64,000 bases of DNA, taken from contig NZ_CP082780.1 in NCBI RefSeq assembly GCF_019915265.1, positions 1-64,000 on the forward strand. The letters are read 5' to 3'. Below, piece by piece: positions 6,941-14,906 of the stretch. The stretch comes from Bacillus aquiflavi. Lineage in GTDB: Bacteria > Bacillota > Bacilli > Bacillales > Cytobacillaceae. The first letter of the stretch is position 1. Every line of letters begins with the position of its first letter. The notes beneath the pieces are model-generated. The model was not told the DNA's origin, did no database searches, and saw only the letters and a program-made list of their open reading frames with translations. The position numbers were made by a program, and so were the translations under genes.

Positions 6941-8191
6941 TTAAGAAAATGATACTTTACAAAAAAAATCTTTTGCGCCATCTATTAAGGAACTTGCTGT
7001 TTTCTTCGCCTTAGAGAGTCCTTCTTTCACCTTTCCTGCCGGATCAGCAATGGTACTCTTTATTTGCTCGTTGACAAAATCAACCCCTTTACTTACTCCT
7101 TCGACAACTTTGCCGGCTGTTTTAAACCCGTCTTTAACAAGTTCAACTCCTTGATGGATCGGTTCTTTAAAAGCTAATGCCACTTTTTCTGATATGCCTG
7201 CGGTTAACTTAGCCACTTGCTCTCCAACTATTCCTCCGACAAAAGCACCACCAGTAGCTCCTACTACTGTACCTACTGGACCAAACGTACTTCCTAAAGC
7301 CCCTCCGATAAAAGCCCCTACAACAGAACCCCCAGTAATAGCTACTGTATTGTTCACAGCATTTCCTACCGCTTTTGCATTTTCACGCTTTAAGACTTCG
7401 ATGTTATTGCCATATTTAGCATAGTTTTCTGAAATTTTTAGTCCCATTCCGCAAGTTTCCACTGCTCCTGTTGCTACTAGAGTAGTAACAACATTTGATC
7501 TTGCAAATTTTGAACCTGTTTTAAGAAATGATTTAAATGTTGCTGAATCTAATGTATTAAGGTCAGTAACTGCGTCAAATAATGCCCTTGAACTATTTGT
7601 AAATTTAGCCACATCATCCGGAAGGTATTCAGCAAATTTTTTGTGAACTAAATCTGAAAATGGAACATCTTTATACTTATTTTGAACCCATTTAAGTACT
7701 AAACTTGGTTTTACAAATGCCCTTGCAAAACCTCGATATTTGGAATTTTCTACGAAATCTGATAGTTGATTGAGCGCACCCATATGTTTAAAAGTAAATA
7801 ATCCATCAGCATTCTTCGTAAATTGGGTAAATCCTATCCCATAATACGCCAGCTGTCTTGTCGTTAATCCTCCAAGGGCAGTTAATGCGCCATATTTGTC
7901 ATATAAATTATAAAGCTTACCAACTAAGTTATCCGCTTCTGCAAATTCATTTGCAGTCTTTCGAATGTCAATTTCCATTTCACTCAGAAGATCTGCTAGT
8001 TGATTTCCAGTTCCCCAAGGATCCCCTACATCATTAAAACAATGGCTATATTCTGGTGGAGCACTGAGCCTTAGATTTGCAAGATCCAGATGGAGACGTT
8101 TGAATTCTTCTTCAATTTTTGCCAAACATAGAACAAATTCATTCGCTAAATCTTCTAAGCGATCTGGATCTACAGATATTTGATTTCCCAT
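6941..8191 (-). CDS. putative type VII-secreted effector with glycine-zipper segment (YfjB-like)
   Basis: 416 residues, ATG at 8191 with GAGGG upstream. Residues 1-95 form a helical hairpin of the WXG100/LXG type, with a DPWGTG turn at 57-62 and an FAEAD stretch at 83-87. Residues 100-280 are mixed helical with no family I recognise. Residues 283-325 are a glycine-rich hydrophobic hairpin (GGSVVGAFIGGALGS…GATGGAFVGGIVGE) typical of glycine-zipper pore-forming or membrane-inserting toxins. The tail (345-410) is amphipathic and Lys-rich. No nuclease or NADase motif is visible. The neighbours (WXG100 partner, accessory protein, membrane immunity array) support a membrane-attacking polymorphic toxin. 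The length is close to that of B. subtilis YfjB (from memory). The secretion machine is not in the window. Confidence 0.65.
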   Translation of the reverse strand: MGNQISVDPDRLEDLANEFVLCLAKIEEEFKRLHLDLANLRLSAPPEYSHCFNDVGDPWGTGNQLADLLSEMEIDIRKTANEFAEADNLVGKLYNLYDKYGALTALGGLTTRQLAYYGIGFTQFTKNADGLFTFKHMGALNQLSDFVENSKYRGFARAFVKPSLVLKWVQNKYKDVPFSDLVHKKFAEYLPDDVAKFTNSSRALFDAVTDLNTLDSATFKSFLKTGSKFARSNVVTTLVATGAVETCGMGLKISENYAKYGNNIEVLKRENAKAVGNAVNNTVAITGGSVVGAFIGGALGSTFGPVGTVVGATGGAFVGGIVGEQVAKLTAGISEKVALAFKEPIHQGVELVKDGFKTAGKVVEGVSKGVDFVNEQIKSTIADPAGKVKEGLSKAKKTASSLIDGAKDFFCKVSFS

Positions 8192-8234
8192 CTATTAGTC
8201 CCTCTTTTCTTTATAGAACTTTAAAATACTCAAA

Positions 8235-8381
8235 CTAGACAATATTGAATAAGGAATATCCCGAAAAAAAAATTTGAATAGGCAATATAAACACGTCTAA
8301 ACACCCCGATGCCCAGCTGTCATCGGCTCCTTTTTTGCCCTCTTCTTTTTTATTCCTCTTTTTATTAATATCCTTCGACAT
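8235..8381 (-). CDS. small ORF in the effector operon, 48 residues
   Basis: An ATG at 8381 preceded by AGGTGG at seven bases opens a 48-codon frame ending in TAG at 8235. The product has a Lys/Glu-rich first 18 residues, then GADDSWASGCLDVF, then a hydrophobic C-terminal half (FILPIQIFFSGYSLF). It lies in the 258-base gap between the WXG100 and effector genes and is too short for common ORF cut-offs. I do not recognise a family. It could be a real small partner protein or the remnant of a longer gene; a poly-T run of eight in the frame is a likely frameshift site. Confidence 0.4.
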   Translation of the reverse strand: MSKDINKKRNKKEEGKKGADDSWASGCLDVFILPIQIFFSGYSLFNIV

Positions 8382-8449
8382 TTTGCAACCACCTAATCAT
8401 CTATAGTTTAGAAACTTATCATTACAATCTAAGTTTTTTCGCAACTCTA

Positions 8450-8749
8450 TTAATCCTTCAAATTTGCCAATCTCTCTAATTCTTTCTGTCTTTCGATCTC
8501 TTCTTTCACTCTGTCAACTTCATTTGCTGCACTTTCTAATTCTCTGCTAATCTCATAGAGATTATCTGAATGTCTTTGAAATAAAACCTTTGCTTCGTTC
8601 AGGGCAGAATCAAACTTATTTCGAGCTTTTCCTGACCATTTTTCCGTATTGGAATGGACACTTTGCATTAATTTTGATTCATCTAACTTTACGTTTTCAG
8701 AAGATCTCTGGAACTCCCTTGCTAATGCCCTTACACTTTCTGAATTCAT
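8450..8749 (-). CDS. WXG100-family T7SS protein (YfjA-like)
   Basis: 99 residues from ATG 8749, which has GAGGTG six bases upstream; a GTG three codons earlier is inside that ribosome binding site and is less likely. The protein is an all-helical hairpin with the W-x-G turn as W38-S39-G40, the hallmark of ESAT-6/WXG100 proteins. The second helix is long and charged and ends in a Lys/Glu-rich coil. Such proteins are secreted by or paired with substrates of ESX/Yuk systems. As first gene of the operon it is probably the helical partner of the downstream effector. Confidence 0.8.
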   Translation of the reverse strand: MNSESVRALAREFQRSSENVKLDESKLMQSVHSNTEKWSGKARNKFDSALNEAKVLFQRHSDNLYEISRELESAANEVDRVKEEIERQKELERLANLKD

Positions 8750-8969
8750 TTTTTTCACCTCATGATTAAGTCTAAATTTTTCCTAAGTAAATAATTGGCA
8801 CGATCGCCTTGTGTGGCGATGTCTAACTTCTCGGAAGCAGAACCATACCCAGAGAGGCTCCGTGTGAAGCGCCATCTCTTTCCCACTATGTAAAAAGGCA
8901 GGGGATCTAGTAAACCTTTTTGTGTCCGGTAATTTGACTATAGACATTAACTAAAAAGTTACCTATTTT
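8750..8969 (-). other. long, possibly structured 5' leader of the effector operon
   Basis: About 210-240 bases separate the promoters from the WXG100 start. This stretch is GC-richer than the flanks and has several pairing segments: ATCGCC/GGCGAT around 8802-8820, GAGCC/GGTTC and CTTC/GAAG in 8830-8870. No open frame and no riboswitch class known to me fit. There is no strong terminator just before the ribosome binding site. Confidence 0.4.
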
Positions 8970-8997
8970 ATTATAGTAAATTAACCTAATATGTTAA
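8970..8997 (-). promoter_or_regulatory. second promoter of the effector operon
   Basis: TTAACA (8992-8997), 16-base spacer, TATAAT (8970-8975). It lies directly downstream of the first promoter and overlaps its start region. Confidence 0.55.
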
Positions 8998-9026
8998 ATT
9001 ATACTTAAAAATGTCTATTTGCTCAA
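8998..9026 (-). promoter_or_regulatory. main sigma-A promoter of the effector operon
   Basis: TTGAGC (9021-9026), 17-base spacer, TATAAT (8998-9003). The promoter and about 120 bases upstream of it (to about 9135) are clearly similar to the block in front of immunity copies 3-6. Confidence 0.75.
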
Positions 9027-9214
9027 TAATTGATTATTCTACCATAATCATTTTTATCTTTATGTAATGGAACCCAACGATGATGATGTTTTCAAACATG
9101 ATCAATAAACGAAACTTTTACTTTATCATCACCGGATAACATAGTATGATGGGATTAACTGGCTTTATAAACTTTTAGTTAGATTTAAGCAGCTGCGAAG
9201 AAGGTGATAATATA

Positions 9215-9751
9215 ATGAAAATAACTGGTATTTTATTGTATCCTCGTTTTAGTGAGTATGAATTATCTGTGTTGCTTTCTGTTCTAAAGCAAGGTGAAAA
9301 AGAAATGGTAACAATTGGTCTGAATCGTGAGTTAGTTGTCGGGGAAGCGGGTTTGCCGTGTTTACCTCATACTGATATTCACCAAGTTGATTTAGCGAAC
9401 TTAGATAGTCTTATTTTGCCCGGAGTAGATGATTTTGCGCATTTAGTTGATCATCAAGAATTAGATAATTTTTTACAAAAGACTGCTGAGCAACAGTTTG
9501 TTTATGGTGCGATTTCAAGTGCTCCTTATTTTCTTGCAAAAAGTGGTTTGCTAGAAAATGTTAAATATACAACAGGACTAACATTGGAACAACGAAATTT
9601 TCTCGGTCATTTTAATGAGGAAAATTATGTCGATGCACCCGTCGTAACAGATCGTCATGTTGTAACGAGTAAAGGAGCCTATTTTATAGATTTTGCTTTT
9701 AAGCTAGGCAGTTTACTAAATTTAAAGTTTCATCAAGATTGGTATCGATAA
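9215..9751 (+). CDS. DJ-1/PfpI family protein
   Basis: 178 residues with the alternating strand-helix fold of the DJ-1/PfpI class I glutaminase-like superfamily: LYPRFSEYE at the N-terminus with the conserved Glu, and LDSLILPG in the middle. The nucleophile elbow, normally A-[IV]-C-x-G, reads YGAISSAPYFLAKSGLL, so the usual cysteine is serine. The family includes glyoxalases, deglycase-like proteins, proteases and amidases; losing the cysteine argues against those chemistries here. Start ATG 9215 with GAAGGTGAT upstream. It probably stands alone or precedes the TauE gene 30 bases later. Confidence 0.75.
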   Translation: MKITGILLYPRFSEYELSVLLSVLKQGEKEMVTIGLNRELVVGEAGLPCLPHTDIHQVDLANLDSLILPGVDDFAHLVDHQELDNFLQKTAEQQFVYGAISSAPYFLAKSGLLENVKYTTGLTLEQRNFLGHFNEENYVDAPVVTDRHVVTSKGAYFIDFAFKLGSLLNLKFHQDWYR

Positions 9752-9786
9752 GTTTAAAATGAAATTTTTTCATAAAAAGGATGTTC

Positions 9787-10665
9787 ATGTTGGAATTAAT
9801 GTTATTTTTTCTTCTTGGGGGATTCATTAGTGTATTATCAGGCTTTTTTGGTATTGGCGGCGGCTTTATCTTAACGCCGACGCTGTTGTTAATCGGTTTA
9901 TCACCAATCGAGGCAATTACGACAAGCTTGTTATATACGATTGGGACGTCTTTTTCGGGAATGATCGCCCATTATCGGTTGCGGAATATTATGTGGAAAG
10001 AGGGCGCAATTATTGGACTAAGCGGTGTGCTCGCAACTCAAGCTGCTCATCCAGTCGTGTTATATTTAGACAATCATGGACTAGACAAGACTGTCATTCC
10101 TGCATTGTACATTTTACTATTAACGTATTTTATTTTTAAAATGGTTACAAAACATAAAGTAGAACAGAAGCCGACTGAAATGAACACTCAAGTTGAAACC
10201 GCTTTGCCAAAACTCATCGTGATCGGTTTTTTTGCGGGGTTTGTCTCAACAACCCTAGGTGTCGGCGGCGGGTTTATCATTGTACCGCTCACGATTGCAT
10301 TGCTCCATTTTCATGCTAAAAAAGCTGTAGGAACAAGTCTTTTTGCGGTTTTATTAATTGTAAGCGCCGGTTTTATTTCTTATGCTTCTACTATCGAAAT
10401 TGATTATAAAACCGGCTTATTTTTAGTTTTGGGAGGTTTAATTGGCTCCCAGTTTGGTGCAAAGCTCACCACTTATTACAGCAGTGTCGAAATTAATCTG
10501 CTGTTAGCTCTTTTATATACTGCAACTCTTTCTAGTGTTGTTCTGAAGATATTTCATTTCAATCTATTCGGTTTACTCGTCTTATTTACGTTCCTAGCTT
10601 ATTTCTTTGTTCAATCGGGAATAAAAGTAAGACATAGACATATAAAAAAGAAGCTAACGACTTAA
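9787..10665 (+). CDS. TauE/SafE (DUF81) family membrane permease
   Basis: About 292 residues with eight hydrophobic segments and the two characteristic glycine-rich repeats, GFFGIGGGFILTPTLL near the N-terminus and TTLGVGGGFIIVPLTI in the second half. The family exports sulfite, sulfoacetate and similar anions in several bacteria; the substrate here is unknown. ATG 9787 has AAAGGA at a good distance; the ATG at 9781 is too close to it. A long middle loop (around residues 118-135) is cytoplasmic and charged. Confidence 0.85.
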   Translation: MLELMLFFLLGGFISVLSGFFGIGGGFILTPTLLLIGLSPIEAITTSLLYTIGTSFSGMIAHYRLRNIMWKEGAIIGLSGVLATQAAHPVVLYLDNHGLDKTVIPALYILLLTYFIFKMVTKHKVEQKPTEMNTQVETALPKLIVIGFFAGFVSTTLGVGGGFIIVPLTIALLHFHAKKAVGTSLFAVLLIVSAGFISYASTIEIDYKTGLFLVLGGLIGSQFGAKLTTYYSSVEINLLLALLYTATLSSVVLKIFHFNLFGLLVLFTFLAYFFVQSGIKVRHRHIKKKLTT

Positions 10666-10688
10666 CAATTGATCGTTAGCTTCTTCTT
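10648..10688 (+). terminator. bidirectional terminator between TauE and RodA-like genes
   Basis: AAGAAGCTAACGA (10648-10660) pairs with TCGTTAGCTTCTT (10672-10684), a 13-bp perfect stem overlapping the end of the TauE gene. Nearby A/T runs allow use from both convergent genes. Confidence 0.75.
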
Positions 10689-10719
10689 TATATGAGGATA
10701 AACAATTGCGCAGTAACGG

Positions 10720-11916
10720 CTACTCTTCTTTCTCTTCCTCTACCGGGTACCTTTTATGATGATAATGGATGCTAAAGATCAGTCCCATTGCCAACATATT
10801 CCCCATAATAGAGCTTCCTCCGTAACTAATAAACGGCAATGGTATTCCAGTAATGGGTAAAACTTGAATGGTCATCCCGATGTTTTGGAAAACGTGAAAA
10901 GTAATCATGCTAATAATACCAGTAGTTATATAGATATTATATGGTATCGTAGTATCTAAAGCTGTTTTCGTTAAGTGATAGATTAAGAGGAAGAATAATC
11001 CTATTACAATACTTCCACCGACAAAGCCATATTCCTCACCGATTACACTGAATATAAAGTCAGTATGTATTTCAGGAATATACACTTCTCTTTCTAAAAA
11101 TCCTTTTCCGCTCAACATTCCTGACCCGATGGCGTCAAGCGACTTTAAAAGGTGTAAACCAGCATCAATTCGATAGGCTTCTGGATCAAGCCATGCATAT
11201 ATTCGTAAAAATTGATAAGGTTGTATTTTTAAATATTTTTCAAGCATTTCAGGATTCCAAATAACAAAATAAATAATCGCAGCAATCACAGCACTTGTAA
11301 GCGTGAATAATGGGAAAATAATTTTCCATGTAATACCAGATATTAAGATCATTCCTAATAAAATAGCTAATATGACAAGACTCGTTCCAAAATCAGACTG
11401 AAGCATGATAAGGATTAATGGGGCACCTGTTGTGGCTCCCATTTTAATTAAAATAAAAAAGTCTGTCTTTAACGTCTTTTCACTATATTTCTCTTTGTGG
11501 GAGACAATGACTTTACTTAACGCCATGATTAAAAATACTTTCACAAGCTCAGACGGCTGGATTGAGCCAACCTTGTCAATCACAAACCAGCTTTTTGCTC
11601 CGTTAATAACTGGAGCTATACTTTCAGGTGAAAAGTGAAGAAATATTAATAAAAATAAGCCGAATCCGTATGCATACCAAGATAATTTTATGTACTGGTC
11701 ACTGTTAAGAAACATGACTATTCCTATCATACAGGTGCCAACACCATACCAATAAACTTGCCTAATCAAAAAATTTTCATTGTATTGAGCAGATGTTTGG
11801 GCACTGTAAATTGAAAAGCAGCTAATAATAAAAAACAGCATTAAAAGCAATACAAGTGTCCAATCTATTCTTTCAGATAACCTATTAAGTTTTGCTATCG
11901 ACACCCGATCCATCAT
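10720..11916 (-). CDS. SEDS-family peptidoglycan polymerase (RodA/FtsW/SpoVE type)
   Basis: 398 residues with about ten membrane helices. SEDS proteins polymerise lipid II into glycan strands with a partner class B PBP during elongation or division. Family motifs are clear: NGAKSWF with the following IQPSELVK, the loop Asp in WLDPEAYR, the HTDFIFSVIGEEYGFVGG block, and the C-terminal LPFISYGGSS. The length fits RodA (about 390). Start ATG 11916, with GGAG and a short spacer. It appears monocistronic, ending at the shared terminator. Which of RodA, FtsW or SpoVE it is cannot be decided by eye; the RodA group is favoured by length and loop wording. Confidence 0.8.
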   Translation of the reverse strand: MMDRVSIAKLNRLSERIDWTLVLLLMLFFIISCFSIYSAQTSAQYNENFLIRQVYWYGVGTCMIGIVMFLNSDQYIKLSWYAYGFGLFLLIFLHFSPESIAPVINGAKSWFVIDKVGSIQPSELVKVFLIMALSKVIVSHKEKYSEKTLKTDFFILIKMGATTGAPLILIMLQSDFGTSLVILAILLGMILISGITWKIIFPLFTLTSAVIAAIIYFVIWNPEMLEKYLKIQPYQFLRIYAWLDPEAYRIDAGLHLLKSLDAIGSGMLSGKGFLEREVYIPEIHTDFIFSVIGEEYGFVGGSIVIGLFFLLIYHLTKTALDTTIPYNIYITTGIISMITFHVFQNIGMTIQVLPITGIPLPFISYGGSSIMGNMLAMGLIFSIHYHHKRYPVEEEKEE

Positions 11917-12231
11917 GTCAACTCCAGTTCCAATGATAACAAAACAGCTTAATATAAAAGACGATTTTTCAAGTCCAATCGTTTCAAAATATAAAAAACG
12001 TAAGAAAAGCTTAACAAAGGAGAAAATTTTTTCTTCCTTTGTTAAAATTTTAGCTGTTAGTTAATATTTTAGCGCAAACAGTCATGAAAACTCACTTTTT
12101 ATTTCGACAAAAAACGAGTAAATGATATTTCATCTTTAAATTGTAGACAAAGTCCATATTTGAAGCAAATCCAAAAAGACTACAGACGATTAGGACAGTC
12201 GTTCATAAGTTCCCTTTTCAACAATCTAAAA
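11917..12231. other. intergenic region between mgtE and the RodA-like gene
   Basis: It holds the inverted repeat TTAACAAAGGA (12011-12021) / TCCTTTGTTAA with T-rich loop, a candidate weak terminator for mgtE. Nothing else is recognisable. Confidence 0.4.
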
Positions 12232-13590
12232 TTATATTAAATAATTTAAAAACATTGTAGCAATCCCAAAGTAAGTGATTAATGAAAAAATGTCATTTAA
12301 TGTCGTGATTAACGGTCCAGATGCGACTGCTGGATCAATATTAAAACGATATAAAATGAGCGGAATAATTGTTCCTGCTAACGTACCGATAATTAAAGTT
12401 AGCAGAAGGGAACTGCCGACGACAAGACCTAAAACAAGATTTCCTTGCCAAATGTACGCAATCATTGAAATTAAAGTCCCGCAAATAGCACCTATCATAA
12501 CACCAACGCCAAGCTCACGAACAATGACTCGAGAAATCACTTTTTTATTAATGTCATTGGAGACGAGCCCTCTTACGATTACAGCGAGCGATTGTGTTCC
12601 TGTATTACCTGTCATTCCTGCAATCATCGGCATAAAAAAAGCTAAAGCAACAACCTTTTCTAACGTTGCTTCATATCTGCTAATAATACTTCCAGAAATA
12701 AGACCGATAAATAATAATAATATTAACCAAGGAAGACGGCGAGCTGCTGCAACAAACGATTTTGTGTCAAAGTCAATTGACTTACCTGAGGCAGAGAGCT
12801 TTTCAATGTCCTCGTTTGCCTCTTTAATGACAACATCAATAATGTCATCGACTGTAACAATCCCCATTAATACATGATCTTCATTAACAACAGGAATGGC
12901 TAAAAAATCGTACTTTTCAGTCGTTCTAGCTACTTCTTCTTGATCCGTAGTAACGGATACAGAAATAACCCGTTCATACATAATATTACGTATCACATCA
13001 TTTGGCTCAGCTAGAAGTAGGTCTCGGTATGAAACAACACCGACTAGTTTACGGTTTTCGTCAATGACGTACAAATAGTTTAAAGATGAAGCAAACTCTG
13101 CAAATGTCTTCAGTTTATCAACCGCTTCCCGAACTGTATAATTATGGCGAATCCAAACGAAGCGATTGGTCATTATACGCCCGGCCGTCTCGGGTGGATA
13201 GTTCATCATATTTTGGACGATTTTAGACTCTTCCTTCTTCATCCCAGCTAGAAGAGCTTTTATTTTCTCAGGAGATAGCTCATCCAAAAGTGAAGCTAAG
13301 TCATCGTTATCCATTAAGTCAAGAACTTTATTCGACTTTTCAAGCCCGAGCTTATTTAATACATCGAGCTGTTCGGGCTGATCAAGCTCTTGAATAAGAT
13401 CAACTAATAAATCAATATTTATATAAAGAAGGAAGCGGGCTTTATGTTTTTCTGGTAAATCATTATATATTTGGGCAATATCATATGGCTGTAATTCTTC
13501 CAAAATCGTTGTAAATTCTTTATGCTTATTTTCTTTTAATGCTTTAATAATGTAGAGTGTGATTTGATCTTCTGTCATATTTTTGATCAT
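12232..13590 (-). CDS. mgtE: magnesium transporter MgtE
   Basis: 452 residues in the standard MgtE order. Residues 1-125 are the helical N-domain (repeated LLDELSPEK / LAGMKKEE type repeats). About 130-255 is a CBS pair (…YLYVIDENRKLVGVVSYRDLL… and …FLAIPVVNEDHVLMGIVTVDDIID…). The rest is a five-helix pore domain with the PMIAGMTGNTGTQSLAVIVRGL signature. It is a Mg2+ channel-type importer gated by cytoplasmic Mg2+ through the N and CBS domains. Start ATG 13590 with GAAGGGGGCG upstream. No M-box riboswitch is recognisable in the leader. Confidence 0.95.
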   Translation of the reverse strand: MIKNMTEDQITLYIIKALKENKHKEFTTILEELQPYDIAQIYNDLPEKHKARFLLYINIDLLVDLIQELDQPEQLDVLNKLGLEKSNKVLDLMDNDDLASLLDELSPEKIKALLAGMKKEESKIVQNMMNYPPETAGRIMTNRFVWIRHNYTVREAVDKLKTFAEFASSLNYLYVIDENRKLVGVVSYRDLLLAEPNDVIRNIMYERVISVSVTTDQEEVARTTEKYDFLAIPVVNEDHVLMGIVTVDDIIDVVIKEANEDIEKLSASGKSIDFDTKSFVAAARRLPWLILLLFIGLISGSIISRYEATLEKVVALAFFMPMIAGMTGNTGTQSLAVIVRGLVSNDINKKVISRVIVRELGVGVMIGAICGTLISMIAYIWQGNLVLGLVVGSSLLLTLIIGTLAGTIIPLILYRFNIDPAVASGPLITTLNDIFSLITYFGIATMFLNYLI

Positions 13591-14030
13591 AGTTAAGCGC
13601 CCCCTTCTGCCAGATTTAGCAGACTACACAATGATTTATTGTATTCGTATTGCTCAAGATAAAATAAAATTTTATTTTACCACGATTTTCTCTAAAACTT
13701 TATGTATTTTTGGTACAATCATATTAATGAATCATTTCAATAGTTTCATTTTATATAAAAATGAATCTCTTTTTAAGATATTTTTCGTTTTTTTTGTTAA
13801 TATAACTTTATTAGGCAGTTTCGTCTGAAGCTGTCTTTTTTTCAATAAGTGAAACTTCTAGCAGTTATGAAACGTCAATTTAAGTGACGGCAGTATTCAT
13901 ATTAAATTGTGAATTTACATAAAGTTTTATTTAGTGTTATGACTTCATTTCGTTAATACTTTCATATACAAGAATAATTTTCCCTTGAAATTTTATTTTA
14001 CCACGGTTTATTTGTTCGGAGGTTTCGTAA
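13591..14030. other. divergent intergenic region mgtE / hypothetical gene
   Basis: Contains a 20-base AT palindrome (TAAAATAAAATTTTATTTTA, about 13663-13682). The 18-base block AAATTTTATTTTACCACG occurs twice (about 13668 and 13988). A hairpin GGCAGTTTC…GAAGCTGTC followed by Ts lies near 13812-13840 (rightward). The purpose of the repeats is unknown. Confidence 0.4.
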
Positions 14031-14807
14031 TTGAAAAAGCATAATAGTGATGTTTGTGATCTCGTATATATCTATTTAAATGAAAATAATCAATATATTT
14101 TGTCTCATGGAATTGAGTTTTTTGAATTTGCTCAAACAGTTCCGAATCCGCTCGGCAATATATTATTATTGAAGCACCAATTTGATGATGGCGATTTTAA
14201 TATGCATACTTTACTTGAGTATGTCCCAAGCGAGCGGATAGAAAAGCTAATTAAGGATGACGTCTATGATTACGGTGACTTTTGTTGGCTTGATTTTGAA
14301 GAAGAAGACGGCTTAAATGAATTAACACAGCAAGAAATTGCAGAACTTTTATATTTAGGTCATTTAAAGCAGCATTTGCATACGCCTTTTTACAGTCAGT
14401 TAGGCAACCAATACGTATATTTAGCTCATGATGATGGCTGGTTTAATAAAACATATTATCGACATCTAGAAGATTTTTATTGGATGCTCGGCAGATTGAT
14501 TCCTTCTAAAGTAGGAAAGCTAAAGTTTGAGAAAAGTTTATTTCGCATTGGAAAAAAGCGAAGCTATCCGACAATCCAGCAAGATACATTATTATCTTTG
14601 AGGGATATGATTAAAGAAGGAACGGTTATTTCTTTGAAAAAAGCGCTCCAAAATCGTAATCGAATTGAAATCCCGATGTGGGTAATTGGGGATTTTGCCA
14701 ACATGGACGACATGTATGAAGTATATGAACAGGAATCTAATCATGAGTGTGATGCAAAGCTAGTATTTGATCGTAAATCGAAGGAATGGCGGATATACAG
14801 TAAATAA
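14031..14807 (+). CDS. hypothetical protein, 258 residues
   Basis: I do not recognise a family. The product is soluble, acidic in its first half and rich in aromatic residues (YVYLAHDDGWFNKTYYRHLEDFYWMLG), with a basic patch near residue 165-185. There is no signal peptide and no membrane segment. Start TTG 14031 has GGAGGT eight bases upstream. A terminator follows, so the gene is probably transcribed alone. Confidence 0.7.
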   Translation: MKKHNSDVCDLVYIYLNENNQYILSHGIEFFEFAQTVPNPLGNILLLKHQFDDGDFNMHTLLEYVPSERIEKLIKDDVYDYGDFCWLDFEEEDGLNELTQQEIAELLYLGHLKQHLHTPFYSQLGNQYVYLAHDDGWFNKTYYRHLEDFYWMLGRLIPSKVGKLKFEKSLFRIGKKRSYPTIQQDTLLSLRDMIKEGTVISLKKALQNRNRIEIPMWVIGDFANMDDMYEVYEQESNHECDAKLVFDRKSKEWRIYSK

Positions 14808-14860
14808 AATGAAGGCAAAAACGAACTTTTTAAAAAGGGATGGGATGTTTGTCACCATTG

Positions 14861-14886
14861 AAACTTGCCCTTTAGGGGCAAGTTTT
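14861..14886 (+). terminator. intrinsic terminator
   Basis: AAACTTGCCC, short loop, GGGCAAGTTTT; a nine-bp GC-containing stem with Ts, downstream of the 14031 gene and also usable for the convergent GNAT gene. Confidence 0.7.
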
Positions 14887-14906
14887 CACATGAATCAAAC
14901 GTTTGT

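Noticed and set aside
12275-12877. 200-codon rightward frame inside mgtE
   Set aside because: Antisense shadow of the MgtE membrane domain; the minus strand has full family motifs.
13591-13760. M-box (magnesium) riboswitch before mgtE
   Set aside because: The conserved M-box core could not be recognised and the leader is AT-rich and short.
13583-13828. 81-codon rightward frame in the mgtE upstream region
   Set aside because: No ribosome binding site and AT-rich composition; overlaps the mgtE start.
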